A DNA stretch of 64,000 nt from Nereida sp. MMG025 (GTDB lineage Bacteria > Pseudomonadota > Alphaproteobacteria > Rhodobacterales > Rhodobacteraceae): assembly GCF_021654165.1 (NCBI RefSeq), contig NZ_JAKFZN010000002.1, positions 487,001 through 551,000 of the forward strand, written 5' to 3'. Below, piece by piece: positions 26,111 to 35,946 of the stretch. Below the pieces are notes generated by a model. That model saw only the letters and a list, made by a program, of their open reading frames with translations. It had not been told where the DNA came from and searched no databases. Each line of letters opens with the position of its first letter. Positions within the stretch are counted from its first letter, which is position 1. A program made the translations under genes and the position numbers.

Positions 26111-29017
26111 ATGGCTTTTCAAACACGCGGACGCGACCCCCTTTTGGATACCAATATGCAAGCCGCCATCGAAAAACGCGGGCTGGAATTGGTAGGCATC
26201 GGCCTGCTTTTGGCTGGCGTTCTGACATGGGCCATGTTGTGGAGCTATGCGCCAACTGATCCGTCATTCATGGTTGCCACAGATGCACCCGTGCAAAACT
26301 GGTTGGGCCGCTTCGGCGCATCCATTGCAGGGCCCCTGTTTATGATCGTGGGCAAAGGTGCGTGGGCATTGCCGGCGGTGTTCTTTGCATGGGGCGCGCG
26401 GTTTATGCTGCACCGCGGACAGGAACGCGCCATTGGACGTCTGATCTTTTTCCCTATTTTTGTTGCTGTTGCGGCAATGTACGGCGCCACTTTGACGCCC
26501 CCTTCGGAATGGACACATTCTTTCGGTCTGGGGGGCTTGTTCGGTGAAACGGCGCTTGCTGTTTTGTTGAATATCCTGCCGTTCTCAGCCGCTATTGGGG
26601 TAAAGTTGATGGCCGTTGTTTTGGCTGCTGGCAGCCTTGCAATGGGTCTTTTCGTGCTTGGCTTTATCAAGGCAGAGCTGCGCCTTGTGACACGTTTTTT
26701 GCTGGTTGGTCTGATCATGACGTATGCGCAGGTGCTCAAACTGTTGGGCAAGGGTGCGTCTGGCGCGGCGATTGCAGCGCGCAAAATGGCGCAGGCACAG
26801 GCGGCCAAACGCGAAGAACGCGCAGCAATGCGGGCCGAAGAAGTGGCCTATGCACATGCTGAAACGCTTGTGCCGTCACCTGATGAAAAGGCACGTGTCG
26901 CCAATGTGGTGCGCTCTGATCCAGCCTTTGCCCCTGCGCATACGCCGCGCCCTGCGCCGATCCCCCAAGCGGCCGCGCCCTTGGTGGCTGATCCGCGCCC
27001 TGCGCCTGAGCCAGAGCAAAAAGCCGGTTTGCTGGCGCGGTTGATGCCCAAGCCTGCACCAATGCCAGAGCCAGAGTTGGTTGAACCTGCCCTAAGCGTA
27101 AATCTGGCCGCTGCGCCAACCGATGATCGCGTGCAGGCCCGTATTTCGGATGCCATCAAAAACCGCGTGCGTCAGACACCAGGCCAAGGCGCTGTGCGTG
27201 TTGAGCCGCAGGTCACGCGCCGTGGGCCAGACCCGCTGATCGCGGATACCGCACCCATGGCCGCCCCCGTAATTGAAACGGCCTTGCCAAGCGAGCCGGT
27301 GGTCATGATGCCAGAAATGGCACCTGCACCCGTTGCACCGCCAATGGCCGAATCCGCCATTGATCCTGTGGCACCAATGCCCGCGCCCGTCGCTGCGCCC
27401 AAAAGCGTTGTGCAGCATCCTGTCAAAAAACCTGTGCAACCATCCACACGGGCCAAAGCTGAAGCGCAGCCTGCACTTCAGTTTGAGGAAAACGCTGCCG
27501 ACTATGAATTGCCGCCACTTAACCTGTTGCGCGCGCCCGATACCGTTGAGCGTCATCACCTGTCGGATGAGGCACTGGAAGAAAACGCGCGCATGCTGGA
27601 AAGCGTGCTGGATGATTACGGCGTGAAGGGCGAGATCGTATCGGTGCGCCCCGGCCCCGTCGTCACGATGTATGAGCTTGAGCCCGCGCCCGGTTTGAAG
27701 GCAAGCCGCGTGATCGGATTGTCGGACGATATTGCACGGTCCATGTCGGCGCTGTCGGCACGTGTTTCGACTGTGCCTGGCCGCTCGGTCATCGGGATTG
27801 AGTTGCCCAACGAAAACCGCGAGATGGTGGTGCTGCGCGAAATCCTGAGTGCGCGGGACTTTGGCGACAGCAATATGCGGCTGCCGCTTGCCCTTGGCAA
27901 AGACATCGGTGGTGACAGCATCGTGGCTAACCTTGCCAAAATGCCCCACTTGCTAATTGCGGGGACCACGGGTTCGGGTAAATCGGTTGCGATCAACACG
28001 ATGATCCTGTCGCTGCTGTATAAGCTGACGCCCGAAGAATGCCGCCTGATCATGATTGACCCCAAGATGCTGGAACTGTCGGTCTATGATGGCATCCCCC
28101 ATCTGCTGAGCCCTGTTGTGACCGATCCCAAAAAGGCCGTGGTCGCGCTCAAGTGGACCGTGGGCGAGATGGAAGAACGCTATCGCAAGATGTCGAAGAT
28201 GGGTGTGCGCAATATCGAAGGCTACAACAGCCGTGTGCGCGACACGCTGGCCAAAGGTGAACTGTTCAGCCGCACGGTGCAGACAGGGTTTGACGATGAT
28301 ACGGGCGAGCCGATCTTTGAGACCGAAGAATTCCAGCCCGAAGTCCTACCCTATATCGTCGTGATCGTCGACGAGATGGCCGACCTGATGATGGTTGCAG
28401 GCAAGGAAATCGAAGCCTGTATCCAGCGCCTTGCGCAGATGGCGCGGGCCTCGGGGATTCACCTGATCATGGCGACGCAGCGTCCGTCGGTTGATGTGAT
28501 TACTGGCACGATCAAAGCGAACTTTCCCACACGGATTTCGTTCCAGGTGACCAGCAAAATCGACAGCCGCACCATTCTAGGCGAGATGGGCGCCGAACAA
28601 CTGCTTGGCATGGGTGATATGCTTTACATGGCGGGCGGCTCGAAAATTACGCGTGTGCATGGGCCGTTCTGTTCGGATGAAGAGGTTGAGGAAATCGTCA
28701 ATTACCTCAAAGCCTTTGGCCCGCCAAAATATATGAGCGGCGTGGTTGATGGCCCCGACAGTGATAAGGAAAGCGACATTGATGCGGTGCTTGGCCTGAA
28801 CACTGGCGGCAACACCGACGGCGAAGATGCGCTCTATGACACCGCGGTGCAGATCGTGATCAAAGATCGCAAATGTTCGACCAGCTACATTCAGCGCAAA
28901 CTGGCGATTGGCTACAATAAGGCGGCCCGTCTGGTGGAACAGATGGAGGACCAAGGACTTGTTTCGCCTGCCAATCATGTGGGCAAACGCGAAATCCTTG
29001 TGCCCGAGCAGCAATAA
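26111..29017 (+). CDS. ftsK: DNA translocase FtsK
   Basis: The 968-residue divisome motor has four hydrophobic segments in the first ~190 residues. A long Ala/Pro/Met-rich linker (about 250-455) follows, then the alpha-beta motor with Walker [10 protein letters not shown] (near residue 617) and Walker [13 protein letters not shown]. The C-terminal gamma winged helix (from about 905; [20 protein letters not shown]) reads KOPS sites. It pumps chromosome ends at the septum and activates XerCD at dif. The position between aminotransferase and lolA is conserved in the group. Confidence 0.96.
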   Translation: MAFQTRGRDPLLDTNMQAAIEKRGLELVGIGLLLAGVLTWAMLWSYAPTDPSFMVATDAPVQNWLGRFGASIAGPLFMIVGKGAWALPAVFFAWGARFMLHRGQERAIGRLIFFPIFVAVAAMYGATLTPPSEWTHSFGLGGLFGETALAVLLNILPFSAAIGVKLMAVVLAAGSLAMGLFVLGFIKAELRLVTRFLLVGLIMTYAQVLKLLGKGASGAAIAARKMAQAQAAKREERAAMRAEEVAYAHAETLVPSPDEKARVANVVRSDPAFAPAHTPRPAPIPQAAAPLVADPRPAPEPEQKAGLLARLMPKPAPMPEPELVEPALSVNLAAAPTDDRVQARISDAIKNRVRQTPGQGAVRVEPQVTRRGPDPLIADTAPMAAPVIETALPSEPVVMMPEMAPAPVAPPMAESAIDPVAPMPAPVAAPKSVVQHPVKKPVQPSTRAKAEAQPALQFEENAADYELPPLNLLRAPDTVERHHLSDEALEENARMLESVLDDYGVKGEIVSVRPGPVVTMYELEPAPGLKASRVIGLSDDIARSMSALSARVSTVPGRSVIGIELPNENREMVVLREILSARDFGDSNMRLPLALGKDIGGDSIVANLAKMPHLLIAGTTGSGKSVAINTMILSLLYKLTPEECRLIMIDPKMLELSVYDGIPHLLSPVVTDPKKAVVALKWTVGEMEERYRKMSKMGVRNIEGYNSRVRDTLAKGELFSRTVQTGFDDDTGEPIFETEEFQPEVLPYIVVIVDEMADLMMVAGKEIEACIQRLAQMARASGIHLIMATQRPSVDVITGTIKANFPTRISFQVTSKIDSRTILGEMGAEQLLGMGDMLYMAGGSKITRVHGPFCSDEEVEEIVNYLKAFGPPKYMSGVVDGPDSDKESDIDAVLGLNTGGNTDGEDALYDTAVQIVIKDRKCSTSYIQRKLAIGYNKAARLVEQMEDQGLVSPANHVGKREILVPEQQ

Positions 29018-29035
29018 ACTTACCATCAAAACAAT

Positions 29036-29062
29036 GTGTTAGGCGATGCTATTGCCTAACAC
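29036..29062. other. Perfect inverted repeat after ftsK
   Basis: GTGTTAGGC-GATGCTATT-GCCTAACAC, 9-bp perfect arms, 19 bases after the ftsK stop. No T run follows on either strand, so it is not a standard terminator. It may stop exonucleases or bind a regulator ahead of lolA. Confidence 0.5.
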
Positions 29063-29132
29063 TCGGCAAAATGATGCCCTATGCCCATATCAAACGGTGC
29101 AAACCGAAACGACGAGGCATAGGTAGAGAGTT

Positions 29133-29732
29133 ATGAAACCGATGAAATTGATCTTGAGTGCTGCTTTTGTAGTGGCGATGGCTCTGCCAGCGGCGGCCGA
29201 AAAAATCTCGCTTAATGCGTTGTCCAGCTACCTGAACAAGATGCAGACAGCACAGGGTGAATTCACCCAGATTAACGCTGATGGCACAATCTCGACGGGG
29301 ACGATTTATATCAAACGTCCTGGGCGGATCCGCTTTGAATATAACCCGCCAGAAAAAACACTTGTGATGGCGGGTGGCGGTCAGGTGGCTGTGTTCGATG
29401 GCAAGGGTGTGAACAATCCTGATCAATACCCACTAAAGCGCACACCGCTTAACCTGATCCTTGAGCGCAACGTCGATCTGGCCAAACGCAATATGGTTGT
29501 GGGGCATACCAGCGACGGGGCGACCACCACAGTCAAAGCGCAAGACCCCGAAAACCCGCAGTATGGCAACATCCAGCTGGTGTTCACCGCCAACCCGACC
29601 GAGTTACGCCAATGGGTGATTACCGACGATACGGGCAGTCAGACCACTGTCATCTTGGGTGATTTGCAAAAGGGCGGCAGCCTAAGTGCGCGCCTGTTCA
29701 ACATCACGCAAGAAGCCCAAAATTGGAATTGA
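29133..29732 (+). CDS. lolA: Outer-membrane lipoprotein carrier protein LolA
   Basis: The 199-residue periplasmic chaperone has a Sec leader (about 1-22, ending PAAAEK). The LolA core includes QTAQGEFTQINADG, then KRPGRIRFEYNPPEKTLVMAGGG in two overlapping pieces and a C-terminal beta strand QTTVILGDLQKGG. It ferries lipoproteins from LolCDE to the outer membrane. In alphaproteobacteria the LolB acceptor is often missing and LolA may do both jobs. An inverted repeat separates it from ftsK. Confidence 0.93.
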   Translation: MKPMKLILSAAFVVAMALPAAAEKISLNALSSYLNKMQTAQGEFTQINADGTISTGTIYIKRPGRIRFEYNPPEKTLVMAGGGQVAVFDGKGVNNPDQYPLKRTPLNLILERNVDLAKRNMVVGHTSDGATTTVKAQDPENPQYGNIQLVFTANPTELRQWVITDDTGSQTTVILGDLQKGGSLSARLFNITQEAQNWN

Positions 29733-29739
29733 TAATCGC

Positions 29740-30324
29740 TTAGGCCTTGCCGCAGCTGGCCAGCTGGCTGCGGTAGTTAATCGAGCGTTGCCCAACTTCA
29801 CCAGCAACGCGGATCAACCAAGGTTTCGCGTTATACGACCCACGTGCATAGCCCGTGCGACCTTCGTGATACGCGAGGTATTGGTTGCGTGCATCGGTTA
29901 GCGGGATGCCCAAACGATCACGGCTTTGTGCCATATACCAGCCCATGAAATCGGTCGCATCGTCGATGTCATCGCGTTTGGCACGAAACGCGCGTTGATC
30001 GCGTTGGTATTCTTCCCATGTGCCATCAAGGGCTTGGCTGTAACCATAAGCAGAGCTTTGACGCCCCATCGGGATCACGCCAAGCGTGTAGCGCAGCGGC
30101 GTGCGCGCATTGCCTATGAATTTGCTTTCTTGGTAAATCGTGGCCATCTGAACATGCACAGGCACACCCCATTTGCGCTCGGTCCGCTTCATCGCATTCA
30201 GATAACCTGGGCGCTGTGCCAGAATGCTACATGCGTTGTCCAAATTGCGTGGGGCCGAATAATTCCCGCTGCCACATGCCGCAACAAGAACGCATAGTAC
30301 GATAGCCTTAGTCAGTCTGCTCAT
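29740..30324 (-). CDS. Lipoprotein with SLT lytic-transglycosylase-like domain
   Basis: The 194-residue protein has a lipobox (LCVLVAACGS, Cys near 17), so it is anchored in a membrane on the periplasmic side. The SLT-type core shows QMATIYQESKF with the expected catalytic Glu and a GYSQALDGTWEEY segment. It would cleave glycan strands to make anhydro-muropeptides. The start at 30324 (MSRLTKAIVL) gives a proper lipoprotein signal. It is convergent with lolA (7 bases apart) and may share its transcription boundary. Confidence 0.82.
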   Translation of the reverse strand: MSRLTKAIVLCVLVAACGSGNYSAPRNLDNACSILAQRPGYLNAMKRTERKWGVPVHVQMATIYQESKFIGNARTPLRYTLGVIPMGRQSSAYGYSQALDGTWEEYQRDQRAFRAKRDDIDDATDFMGWYMAQSRDRLGIPLTDARNQYLAYHEGRTGYARGSYNAKPWLIRVAGEVGQRSINYRSQLASCGKA

Positions 30325-30404
30325 TTGCCTGATCCCAATTTCGGGTTTTGTTGCAGGCAGTATAACCCGACGCGATGGCTTGCGCAAAGCATTGCAACAG
30401 CAAA

Positions 30405-31286
30405 TCAGACCAAAAACGCTAAGGTGAGCGGAATTGTGATGAGCGACAGTACAGTTGAGACGACGACCAGCCCCGCAACGGATTGCGCATCCGCACCATA
30501 TTTTTCGGCGAGAAGGTAAGAGGTAACAGCGACAGGCGTGCTGACTTGCAAGATCAGAACAGCAAGCGCCACTGGTTCAAGCTGAAGCCAGATGCCGATG
30601 CCTGCTGCGGACCCGATGCAGATGACCTGCTTGGCCACCGCCAGCCCTATCGCCAAAGGCAAACGCGCAGGCGTCAGGCGTGCAACGGCAACACCCAGTG
30701 TGATCAGCATCATCGGGATCGCCATGTCACCGGTAAGGCGTAGCGCATTTGTCAAAAAGGTCGGTGTTTGCCAGCCTTGCCAAAGAAAAAGCGCGCCCAA
30801 AAGCGTGGCGGCAACCACCGGCTCTTTGAACATCTTGGCGGGCGATCCGCCGCCCGAAACCATGTAAATCCCGATGGTAAAGGAATAAATCGCCATGATT
30901 GCAAACACGACAACCGCATATCCAAGTCCGACATCGCCAAAGGCAAACAAGGCCAGTGGCAGTCCCAGATTGCCCGTATTGCCCATGATCAATGGCGCCA
31001 TAAACGTCTGTTTGTTCAGTTTCAGGGCGACAACCAGTATCCACACCAACAGCGTCACCGCGCCGTAGGCGAGCACAGATGCCAACGACAAAGCGGTTAA
31101 AGCCGCTGGTGGAATTTGCGTTTCCATCAGCGCCACAAAGATCAGGCAGGGCACCGAAATAGTCATCGCAAGCCTTGTTACAAAGGCCACGCGATACTCA
31201 AACCCAAGCTTGACCCAAACAAATCCGATGCACGCCAACAAGAACACAGGCGCGGTAATTTCCAAAACTGTTAGGGCGAGGTTCAC
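30405..31286 (-). CDS. AEC-family (auxin efflux carrier type) transporter
   Basis: The 293-residue protein has about 10 hydrophobic segments and the Mem_trans (PF03547) pattern, with VFLLACIGFVWVKLG at the start, NTGNLGLPLALFAFGD and DMAIPMMLITLGVA. Bacterial members export or import small organic acids; the substrate is not predictable. It is divergent from hspQ over 83 bases. No linked metabolic gene points to a role. Confidence 0.87.
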   Translation of the reverse strand: MNLALTVLEITAPVFLLACIGFVWVKLGFEYRVAFVTRLAMTISVPCLIFVALMETQIPPAALTALSLASVLAYGAVTLLVWILVVALKLNKQTFMAPLIMGNTGNLGLPLALFAFGDVGLGYAVVVFAIMAIYSFTIGIYMVSGGGSPAKMFKEPVVAATLLGALFLWQGWQTPTFLTNALRLTGDMAIPMMLITLGVAVARLTPARLPLAIGLAVAKQVICIGSAAGIGIWLQLEPVALAVLILQVSTPVAVTSYLLAEKYGADAQSVAGLVVVSTVLSLITIPLTLAFLV

Positions 31287-31369
31287 AAACTGTTTCCTTC
31301 AAAATACGGGCCAAACCCTAGACTCGTGCCCTTTCGACGTTTACTCACGGCCCGTGGGGGACACAACAT

Positions 31370-31696
31370 ATGTTGAAAACACGCGCGAAATATCACCTTG
31401 GCCAAGTTGTGCGCCATCGCAAGCATCCCTTCCGGGGTGTGGTATTTGATGTTGATCCCGAATTTTCGAATACCGATGAGTGGTATGACGCCATCCCCGA
31501 AGACAGCCGCCCTGTGAAAGATCAGCCGTTCTACCATTTGCTGGCTGAGAACGATCAAAGCTACTATGTGGCTTATGTGTCCGAGCAGAACCTTGTGGCA
31601 GATTACTCTGGCGAACCTGTCGGGCACCCCGATCTGGATGATTTGTTTGGTCCATTCCACGATGGCAGTTACCCGCTTCAGTTTCAGATGAACTAA
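31370..31696 (+). CDS. hspQ: Heat-shock protein HspQ
   Basis: The 108-residue cytoplasmic protein opens with the family core AKYHLGQVVRHRKHPFRGVV and contains PEDSRPVKDQPFYHLLAEND and YVSEQNLVADYSGEPVGHPD. In enterobacteria HspQ binds hemimethylated DNA and is a specificity factor for Lon protease. The stop lies 15 bases from the convergent gamma-glutamyltransferase stop. Confidence 0.93.
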   Translation: MLKTRAKYHLGQVVRHRKHPFRGVVFDVDPEFSNTDEWYDAIPEDSRPVKDQPFYHLLAENDQSYYVAYVSEQNLVADYSGEPVGHPDLDDLFGPFHDGSYPLQFQMN

Positions 31697-31711
31697 AGCG
31701 GGCGTCCTGTT

Positions 31712-33283
31712 TTATGCCCCAATCGCGCAGCCGTCCTTGCGTGGGTCAGATGCCCCTTCCAGAACACCGTTGTCATGGATCAGGATCGCCTGTGCGCCGC
31801 CAATCGGCGTATCGGGGACAACGACGGAATGTCCCATCTCACCAAGAGTGCGCCGAACCGCTTCACTGTATCCGCGTTCAACCTTGAAGGCGCCCGCGTC
31901 CGAGAAACTGCGCGGCGCATCTATTGCGCTTTGTGGGTCCATCCCGAAATCCACCATATTGCTGACAAGTCGCGCATGGCCATTGGGTTGATACGCCCCG
32001 CCCATGACCCCAAAGGGCATAATAACCCTGCCCGATTTGCGGATCATGCCTGGAATGATCGTGTGCAGCGGGCGTTTGCCGCCTGCCGCCTCATTGGGGT
32101 GGCCCGCCTCAAGCGTGAAGCCTGCACCGCGATTTTGGAAAAGCACCCCGTAGTTTGGTGTCGAAATACCTGAGCCAAAACCATGAAAAATCGAATAGAT
32201 CAGCGACACGCTCATTCGGTTTTTGTCCACAACGGTGATATAGATCGTGTCTTTATGCACCTGTTCGCTTATCGCTTTGGGATCAGGCATCGCCTGCTTT
32301 GGATCGATAAGGTCGCAAAGTTTGTCTGCGGTGCTTTGCGCCATCAGGTAATCGGCTGCATCGCCGCCATCCGCGACGAAGCGATTGCGCGCATCATAAG
32401 CCAGTTTGGCGACCTCGGCTTCAATATGTGCGCGTTCTGCGCCAAAGGGATCCATGTTGGAGATCTCGAACCGCTTGAGCATATTCAGCATAAGGTTCGA
32501 AATCACACCGTGGCCGTTTGGCGGATGTTCCACAACCTCAAGATCGCCATAGATGCTGCTGACGGGGGTGGTGTAATCGCCCTTGGCGCGCGCGAAATCG
32601 TCCAGAGTATGGGTGCCGCCAAACTGGTTGAGTGTATCAACCATCTCTTGCGCGACTGCGCCTTTGTAGAACCCATCGCGTCCATCGGCGGCAAGGACCT
32701 CCAGTAGTTTCACTTGGCGGGGATCTTTAAACACGTCTCCCGCCTTAGGTGGCGTGCCACTTGGCATAAATTGATCGCGGGCATCGCCTTGAAGCGTGCC
32801 TTCATCGTTTTGCCAATCAAACGCGACGCGCGCTGCGACGGGGACACCCTCTTTGGCGTATTTTATCGACGGGGTCAGCAGGTCCGCCCAAGGCAATGAG
32901 CCCCAGTCTTTCGACAAGGTGCAAAACCCGTCAACGGCCCCTGGAATTGTAACCGCTGCTGCCGAGTAGGGCGGGATTACGGTGTGGCCTTCATCACGCA
33001 GCGCCTGTGCCGAAAGGCCCGCTGGCGCGCGCCCTGATCCGTTGAATGCCTTGATCTCATCTGTTCCTGCGGGTGAAAACAGTGCAAAGCAATCACCGCC
33101 AAGACCTGTCATTTGCGGTTCACAAAATCCTAAAAGAATGGCGCCTGCGATGGCTGCATCCATTGCGTTGCCACCTTTATCCAAGATGGACAGAGCAGCC
33201 TGCGCAGCCAAAGGATGTGACGTCGCCACCATCGCCTCTTGGCCCAAGACTGGCGAGCGGCCCGGAAAGTGAAAGTCACGCAT
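31712..33283 (-). CDS. Gamma-glutamyltransferase family protein
   Basis: The 523-residue Ntn hydrolase would self-cleave before the Thr of DTIYITVVDKN, which aligns with the catalytic Thr of classic GGT. The large-subunit motif GGNAMDAAIAG and the small-subunit run GAYQPNGHARLVSN are present. It has no Sec leader; the start at 33283 (MRDFHFPGRS) follows GAAAG. It therefore fits the cytoplasmic GGT-like group, whose members include cephalosporin acylase-like and gamma-glutamyl amide hydrolases. Glutathione as substrate is uncertain. Confidence 0.87.
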   Translation of the reverse strand: MRDFHFPGRSPVLGQEAMVATSHPLAAQAALSILDKGGNAMDAAIAGAILLGFCEPQMTGLGGDCFALFSPAGTDEIKAFNGSGRAPAGLSAQALRDEGHTVIPPYSAAAVTIPGAVDGFCTLSKDWGSLPWADLLTPSIKYAKEGVPVAARVAFDWQNDEGTLQGDARDQFMPSGTPPKAGDVFKDPRQVKLLEVLAADGRDGFYKGAVAQEMVDTLNQFGGTHTLDDFARAKGDYTTPVSSIYGDLEVVEHPPNGHGVISNLMLNMLKRFEISNMDPFGAERAHIEAEVAKLAYDARNRFVADGGDAADYLMAQSTADKLCDLIDPKQAMPDPKAISEQVHKDTIYITVVDKNRMSVSLIYSIFHGFGSGISTPNYGVLFQNRGAGFTLEAGHPNEAAGGKRPLHTIIPGMIRKSGRVIMPFGVMGGAYQPNGHARLVSNMVDFGMDPQSAIDAPRSFSDAGAFKVERGYSEAVRRTLGEMGHSVVVPDTPIGGAQAILIHDNGVLEGASDPRKDGCAIGA

Positions 33284-33359
33284 ATGAAAGCTCCATCGGT
33301 ATTTAGCAGAGACTGAAGTGTAGCCTAAATCCGTATCGCGTCCATGTGCATCGGATGTA

Positions 33360-33845
33360 TCATTCAGACATCGAGTATGCCGCGATCTCAAAAGTCAGCG
33401 TATTCACACCTGCGGTTCGTTTATACGTAAGGGTTTGGGTTAACGTGTGTATCAATGCCCAACCAAAACCGCCTTCTGGCAAATCGCCGACCGCCCCATC
33501 AATGATCGGGTTTTTCAATGGTGGAAGTCGAAGATCGGGCATTGGGACGCCATTATCTGAAACGGTAAAAAGGGTGGCTGTCTCGTTTGCTGCAAAGCAT
33601 AATTCGATCCATCCGTCCTCACCACCATTGCATGCATGTTCGACGATGTTGTTGAGAACTTCCGCAACGACAATTTCGCAAGCGCCCCGATCGCAATTCG
33701 GATGATTGCGAAGCTCGACCAAAAGGAGGGCAAGGGCGCGGCGGACGGCTGTTTCGTCCGCCGCAAACCGGGTGCGGAAAGGTTCGTGGATCATCACGGG
33801 ATCGGGCAGGAAGTGACGGCTTACAACCTGCGCCAAGCTAAGCAT
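33360..33845 (-). CDS. RsbW-like anti-sigma factor / serine kinase (HATPase)
   Basis: The 161-residue single-domain GHKL ATPase (HATPase_c_2) has N-box EVLNNIVEHA, metal loop SDNGVPMPD and EGGFGWALI. Proteins of this type bind a sigma factor and phosphorylate a STAS partner. The ATG at 33845 overlaps the end of the STAS gene by 8 bases; in-frame starts at 33869 and 33794 are alternatives. No sigma-factor gene or PP2C phosphatase gene is nearby. Confidence 0.82.
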   Translation of the reverse strand: MLSLAQVVSRHFLPDPVMIHEPFRTRFAADETAVRRALALLLVELRNHPNCDRGACEIVVAEVLNNIVEHACNGGEDGWIELCFAANETATLFTVSDNGVPMPDLRLPPLKNPIIDGAVGDLPEGGFGWALIHTLTQTLTYKRTAGVNTLTFEIAAYSMSE

Positions 33846-34173
33846 CACAACTGCCCAGGTCGGGCACATCCGCATGAATTTTGAATACGCTGTCCATACG
33901 GGTCAGCCGAAAGACCTTTTGAACAGTTTCGGACAAACACGCCAATTCAAGTGACTGCCCGTCATTCATTTGTTTTAGGGCGGCTACAATCGCGCCAAGA
34001 CCACTTGAGTCGATAAAATCAACCTGCCCCAAATCCAGAAGCACACGTTGGGGCGCGTCTGCACTCAGGATGCGCATTTGTTCTTTGAACTGAATTGCGC
34101 ATAGCGCGTCGATCCGTGGTTCATTAACGGTGATGATCATTGCATCGCCGACGGTTCTTTGGTCCAACTGCAT
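33838..34173 (-). CDS. STAS-domain anti-anti-sigma factor (RsbV/SpoIIAA-like)
   Basis: The 111-residue protein is a STAS domain only. The phosphorylatable serine lies in VDFIDSSGLGAIVAAL, just as in SpoIIAA (DSSGLG). When unphosphorylated it would sequester the downstream RsbW-like kinase and free its target. Translationally coupled to that gene by an 8-base overlap. The output controlled by the pair (general stress, secretion or c-di-GMP) is not visible here. Confidence 0.9.
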   Translation of the reverse strand: MQLDQRTVGDAMIITVNEPRIDALCAIQFKEQMRILSADAPQRVLLDLGQVDFIDSSGLGAIVAALKQMNDGQSLELACLSETVQKVFRLTRMDSVFKIHADVPDLGSCDA

Positions 34174-34260
34174 GGGCGGTCCTCACTTGGGCTTTGCATG
34201 CAGGCTAGAGAGTAAGTCTTACGATTTGGTAAGCACCGCAAATCGGATAGGGAGAGTTTT

Positions 34261-35415
34261 ATGAAAGATGTCTTTATCACAGGCGCGTCGCGCACACCGA
34301 TGGCAGGGTTTCAAGGGGCGTTCGCAGGATTGAGCGCAGCCGAGCTTGGTGGCGCGGCAATCAAGGCTGCGCTTGTGCAGGCGGGGCAATCTTGTGTTGA
34401 TGAAGTGTTGATGGGCTGTGTTTTGCCTGCAGGGCAGGGTCAGGCACCTGCACGCCAAGCAGGGTTTGCTGCAGGATTGGCGGAAGAGGTGCCTGCGACC
34501 ACGCTTAATAAAATGTGCGGCTCTGGCATGAAAGCGGCAATGATCGGCTTCGATCAAATCGCACTTGGACACACGCAGACCATGGCTGTCGGCGGTATGG
34601 AAAGCATGACCAACGCCCCTTACATTGTTCCCAAAATGCGCAGCGGCGCGCGCATCGGGCACCAGTCCATGCAAGACAGCATGTTTCTTGATGGGCTGGA
34701 GGATGCATATGACAAGGGCCGCTTGATGGGCACATTTGCCGAAGACTGCGCCGAGAGCTTTCAATTCACACGCAGCGCTCAGGATGAATATGCATTGGCC
34801 TCTTTGACCCGCGCACTTGATGCGCAAAACGCGGATGCCTTTGATGGGGAAATTGCCCCTGTCACCGTGCGCAGCAGGACAGGCGAAAGCGTGATCGCGG
34901 CGGATGAACAACCGGCTAACGCGCGTCCCGACAAAATCCCGCACCTTAAACCTGCTTTTCGCGCGGGCGGGACGGTGACGGCTGCCAACAGCAGTTCAAT
35001 TTCGGATGGCGCTGCGGCACTGGTGCTGAGCGCGGATAAATCTCATGCGCGTGCCCGTATCGTCGGCCACGCCAGCCATGCCCAAGCGCCAAACTTGTTT
35101 ACCACTGCACCTGTGCCTGCAGCCCAAAAGCTGTTGGCCAAGATCGGATGGAGCAAGGACGACGTGGATCTTTGGGAGGTCAACGAAGCGTTCGCTGTCG
35201 TTCCAATGGCATTCATGCACGAGATGGGATTGGAACATAGCATCGTCAACGTGAATGGCGGGGCGTGTGCGCTTGGTCATCCGATTGGCGCATCGGGTGC
35301 GCGGATTATCGTGACGCTTTTGAATGCGTTGGAAAAACGGGGTCTCAAACGTGGTGTGGCTGCCATTTGCATCGGAGGCGGCGAGGGAACGGCCATCGCC
35401 ATTGAACGTCTATGA
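34261..35415 (+). CDS. Thiolase-family acetyl-CoA acetyltransferase
   Basis: The 384-residue thiolase has all family catalytic residues: Cys86 (LNKMCGSGMKA), His in NGGACALGHPIGASGAR and the second Cys in CIGGGEGTA. It either joins two acetyl-CoA or cleaves a 3-ketoacyl-CoA. No phaB, phaC or beta-oxidation genes sit beside it, so the metabolic direction is open. A small palindrome GTAAG-T-CTTAC (34212-34222) lies 38 bases upstream. The stop overlaps the fRMsr-like gene by ATGA. Confidence 0.92.
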   Translation: MKDVFITGASRTPMAGFQGAFAGLSAAELGGAAIKAALVQAGQSCVDEVLMGCVLPAGQGQAPARQAGFAAGLAEEVPATTLNKMCGSGMKAAMIGFDQIALGHTQTMAVGGMESMTNAPYIVPKMRSGARIGHQSMQDSMFLDGLEDAYDKGRLMGTFAEDCAESFQFTRSAQDEYALASLTRALDAQNADAFDGEIAPVTVRSRTGESVIAADEQPANARPDKIPHLKPAFRAGGTVTAANSSSISDGAAALVLSADKSHARARIVGHASHAQAPNLFTTAPVPAAQKLLAKIGWSKDDVDLWEVNEAFAVVPMAFMHEMGLEHSIVNVNGGACALGHPIGASGARIIVTLLNALEKRGLKRGVAAICIGGGEGTAIAIERL

Positions 35416-35864
35416 GGGTGGACTACGCAACGCTTGGTCAAACGTTGGCGTCCCTGACCGAAGGCGAAGATGACATTGTGGCGCTGATGGCGACCTTTGC
35501 GTGCGAGGTGCATCATTCGGACGATCGGTTTGACTGGACGGGGTTTTACCGCGTGGTGGCGCCAGATTTGTTGAAGATCGGGCCCTATCAGGGCGGCCAC
35601 GGATGCCTTGTGATCCCCTTTTCTCGTGGGGTGTGCGGGGCTGCGGCACGCACGGGGCAGGTTCAACTGGTGCCAGATGTTGATGCGTTTGAGGGGCATA
35701 TCGCATGTGCCTCTTCTACGCGGTCCGAATTGGTGCTGCCCGTTTGGAACACATCAGGCGATTTGCTTGGTGTTTTCGATATCGACAGTGACCAACCAGA
35801 TGCCTTTACATCGCAAGATGCCCAAGAAATGACCGCGCTTTTGAAGGCAACCTTCGCGCGATAG
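35412..35864 (+). CDS. GAF-domain free methionine-(R)-sulfoxide reductase
   Basis: The 150-residue GAF protein has the three active-site cysteines of fRMsr: in GGHGCLVIPF, GVCGAA and HIACASSTRSE. The family reduces free methionine-R-sulfoxide with thioredoxin, so it protects the methionine pool from oxidation. It is coupled to the thiolase gene by ATGA, a pairing with no obvious metabolic sense. The next gene is a methylated-amine/methionine-type cluster, so a link to methionine metabolism is possible but unproven. Confidence 0.88.
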   Translation: MRVDYATLGQTLASLTEGEDDIVALMATFACEVHHSDDRFDWTGFYRVVAPDLLKIGPYQGGHGCLVIPFSRGVCGAAARTGQVQLVPDVDAFEGHIACASSTRSELVLPVWNTSGDLLGVFDIDSDQPDAFTSQDAQEMTALLKATFAR

Positions 35865-35910
35865 CGCATGGTGTAAAAAAGGCTTGGCAGACTCACAGAA
35901 TTGCGGTTAC

Positions 35911-35935
35911 GTGAAATTATAGATGATTTTTTCAC
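35911..35935. promoter_or_regulatory. Inverted repeat before the XRE-cupin gene
   Basis: GTGAAA-N13-TTTCAC. It covers the ATG at 35923, so if it is the operator the gene should start at the GTG at 35947. Probable autoregulatory site; low certainty. Confidence 0.35.
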
Positions 35936-35946
35936 GGGGTTCTGAC

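Noticed and set aside
34212-34222. GTAAG-T-CTTAC palindrome before the thiolase gene
   Set aside because: Only 5-bp arms; expected by chance in a window of this size.
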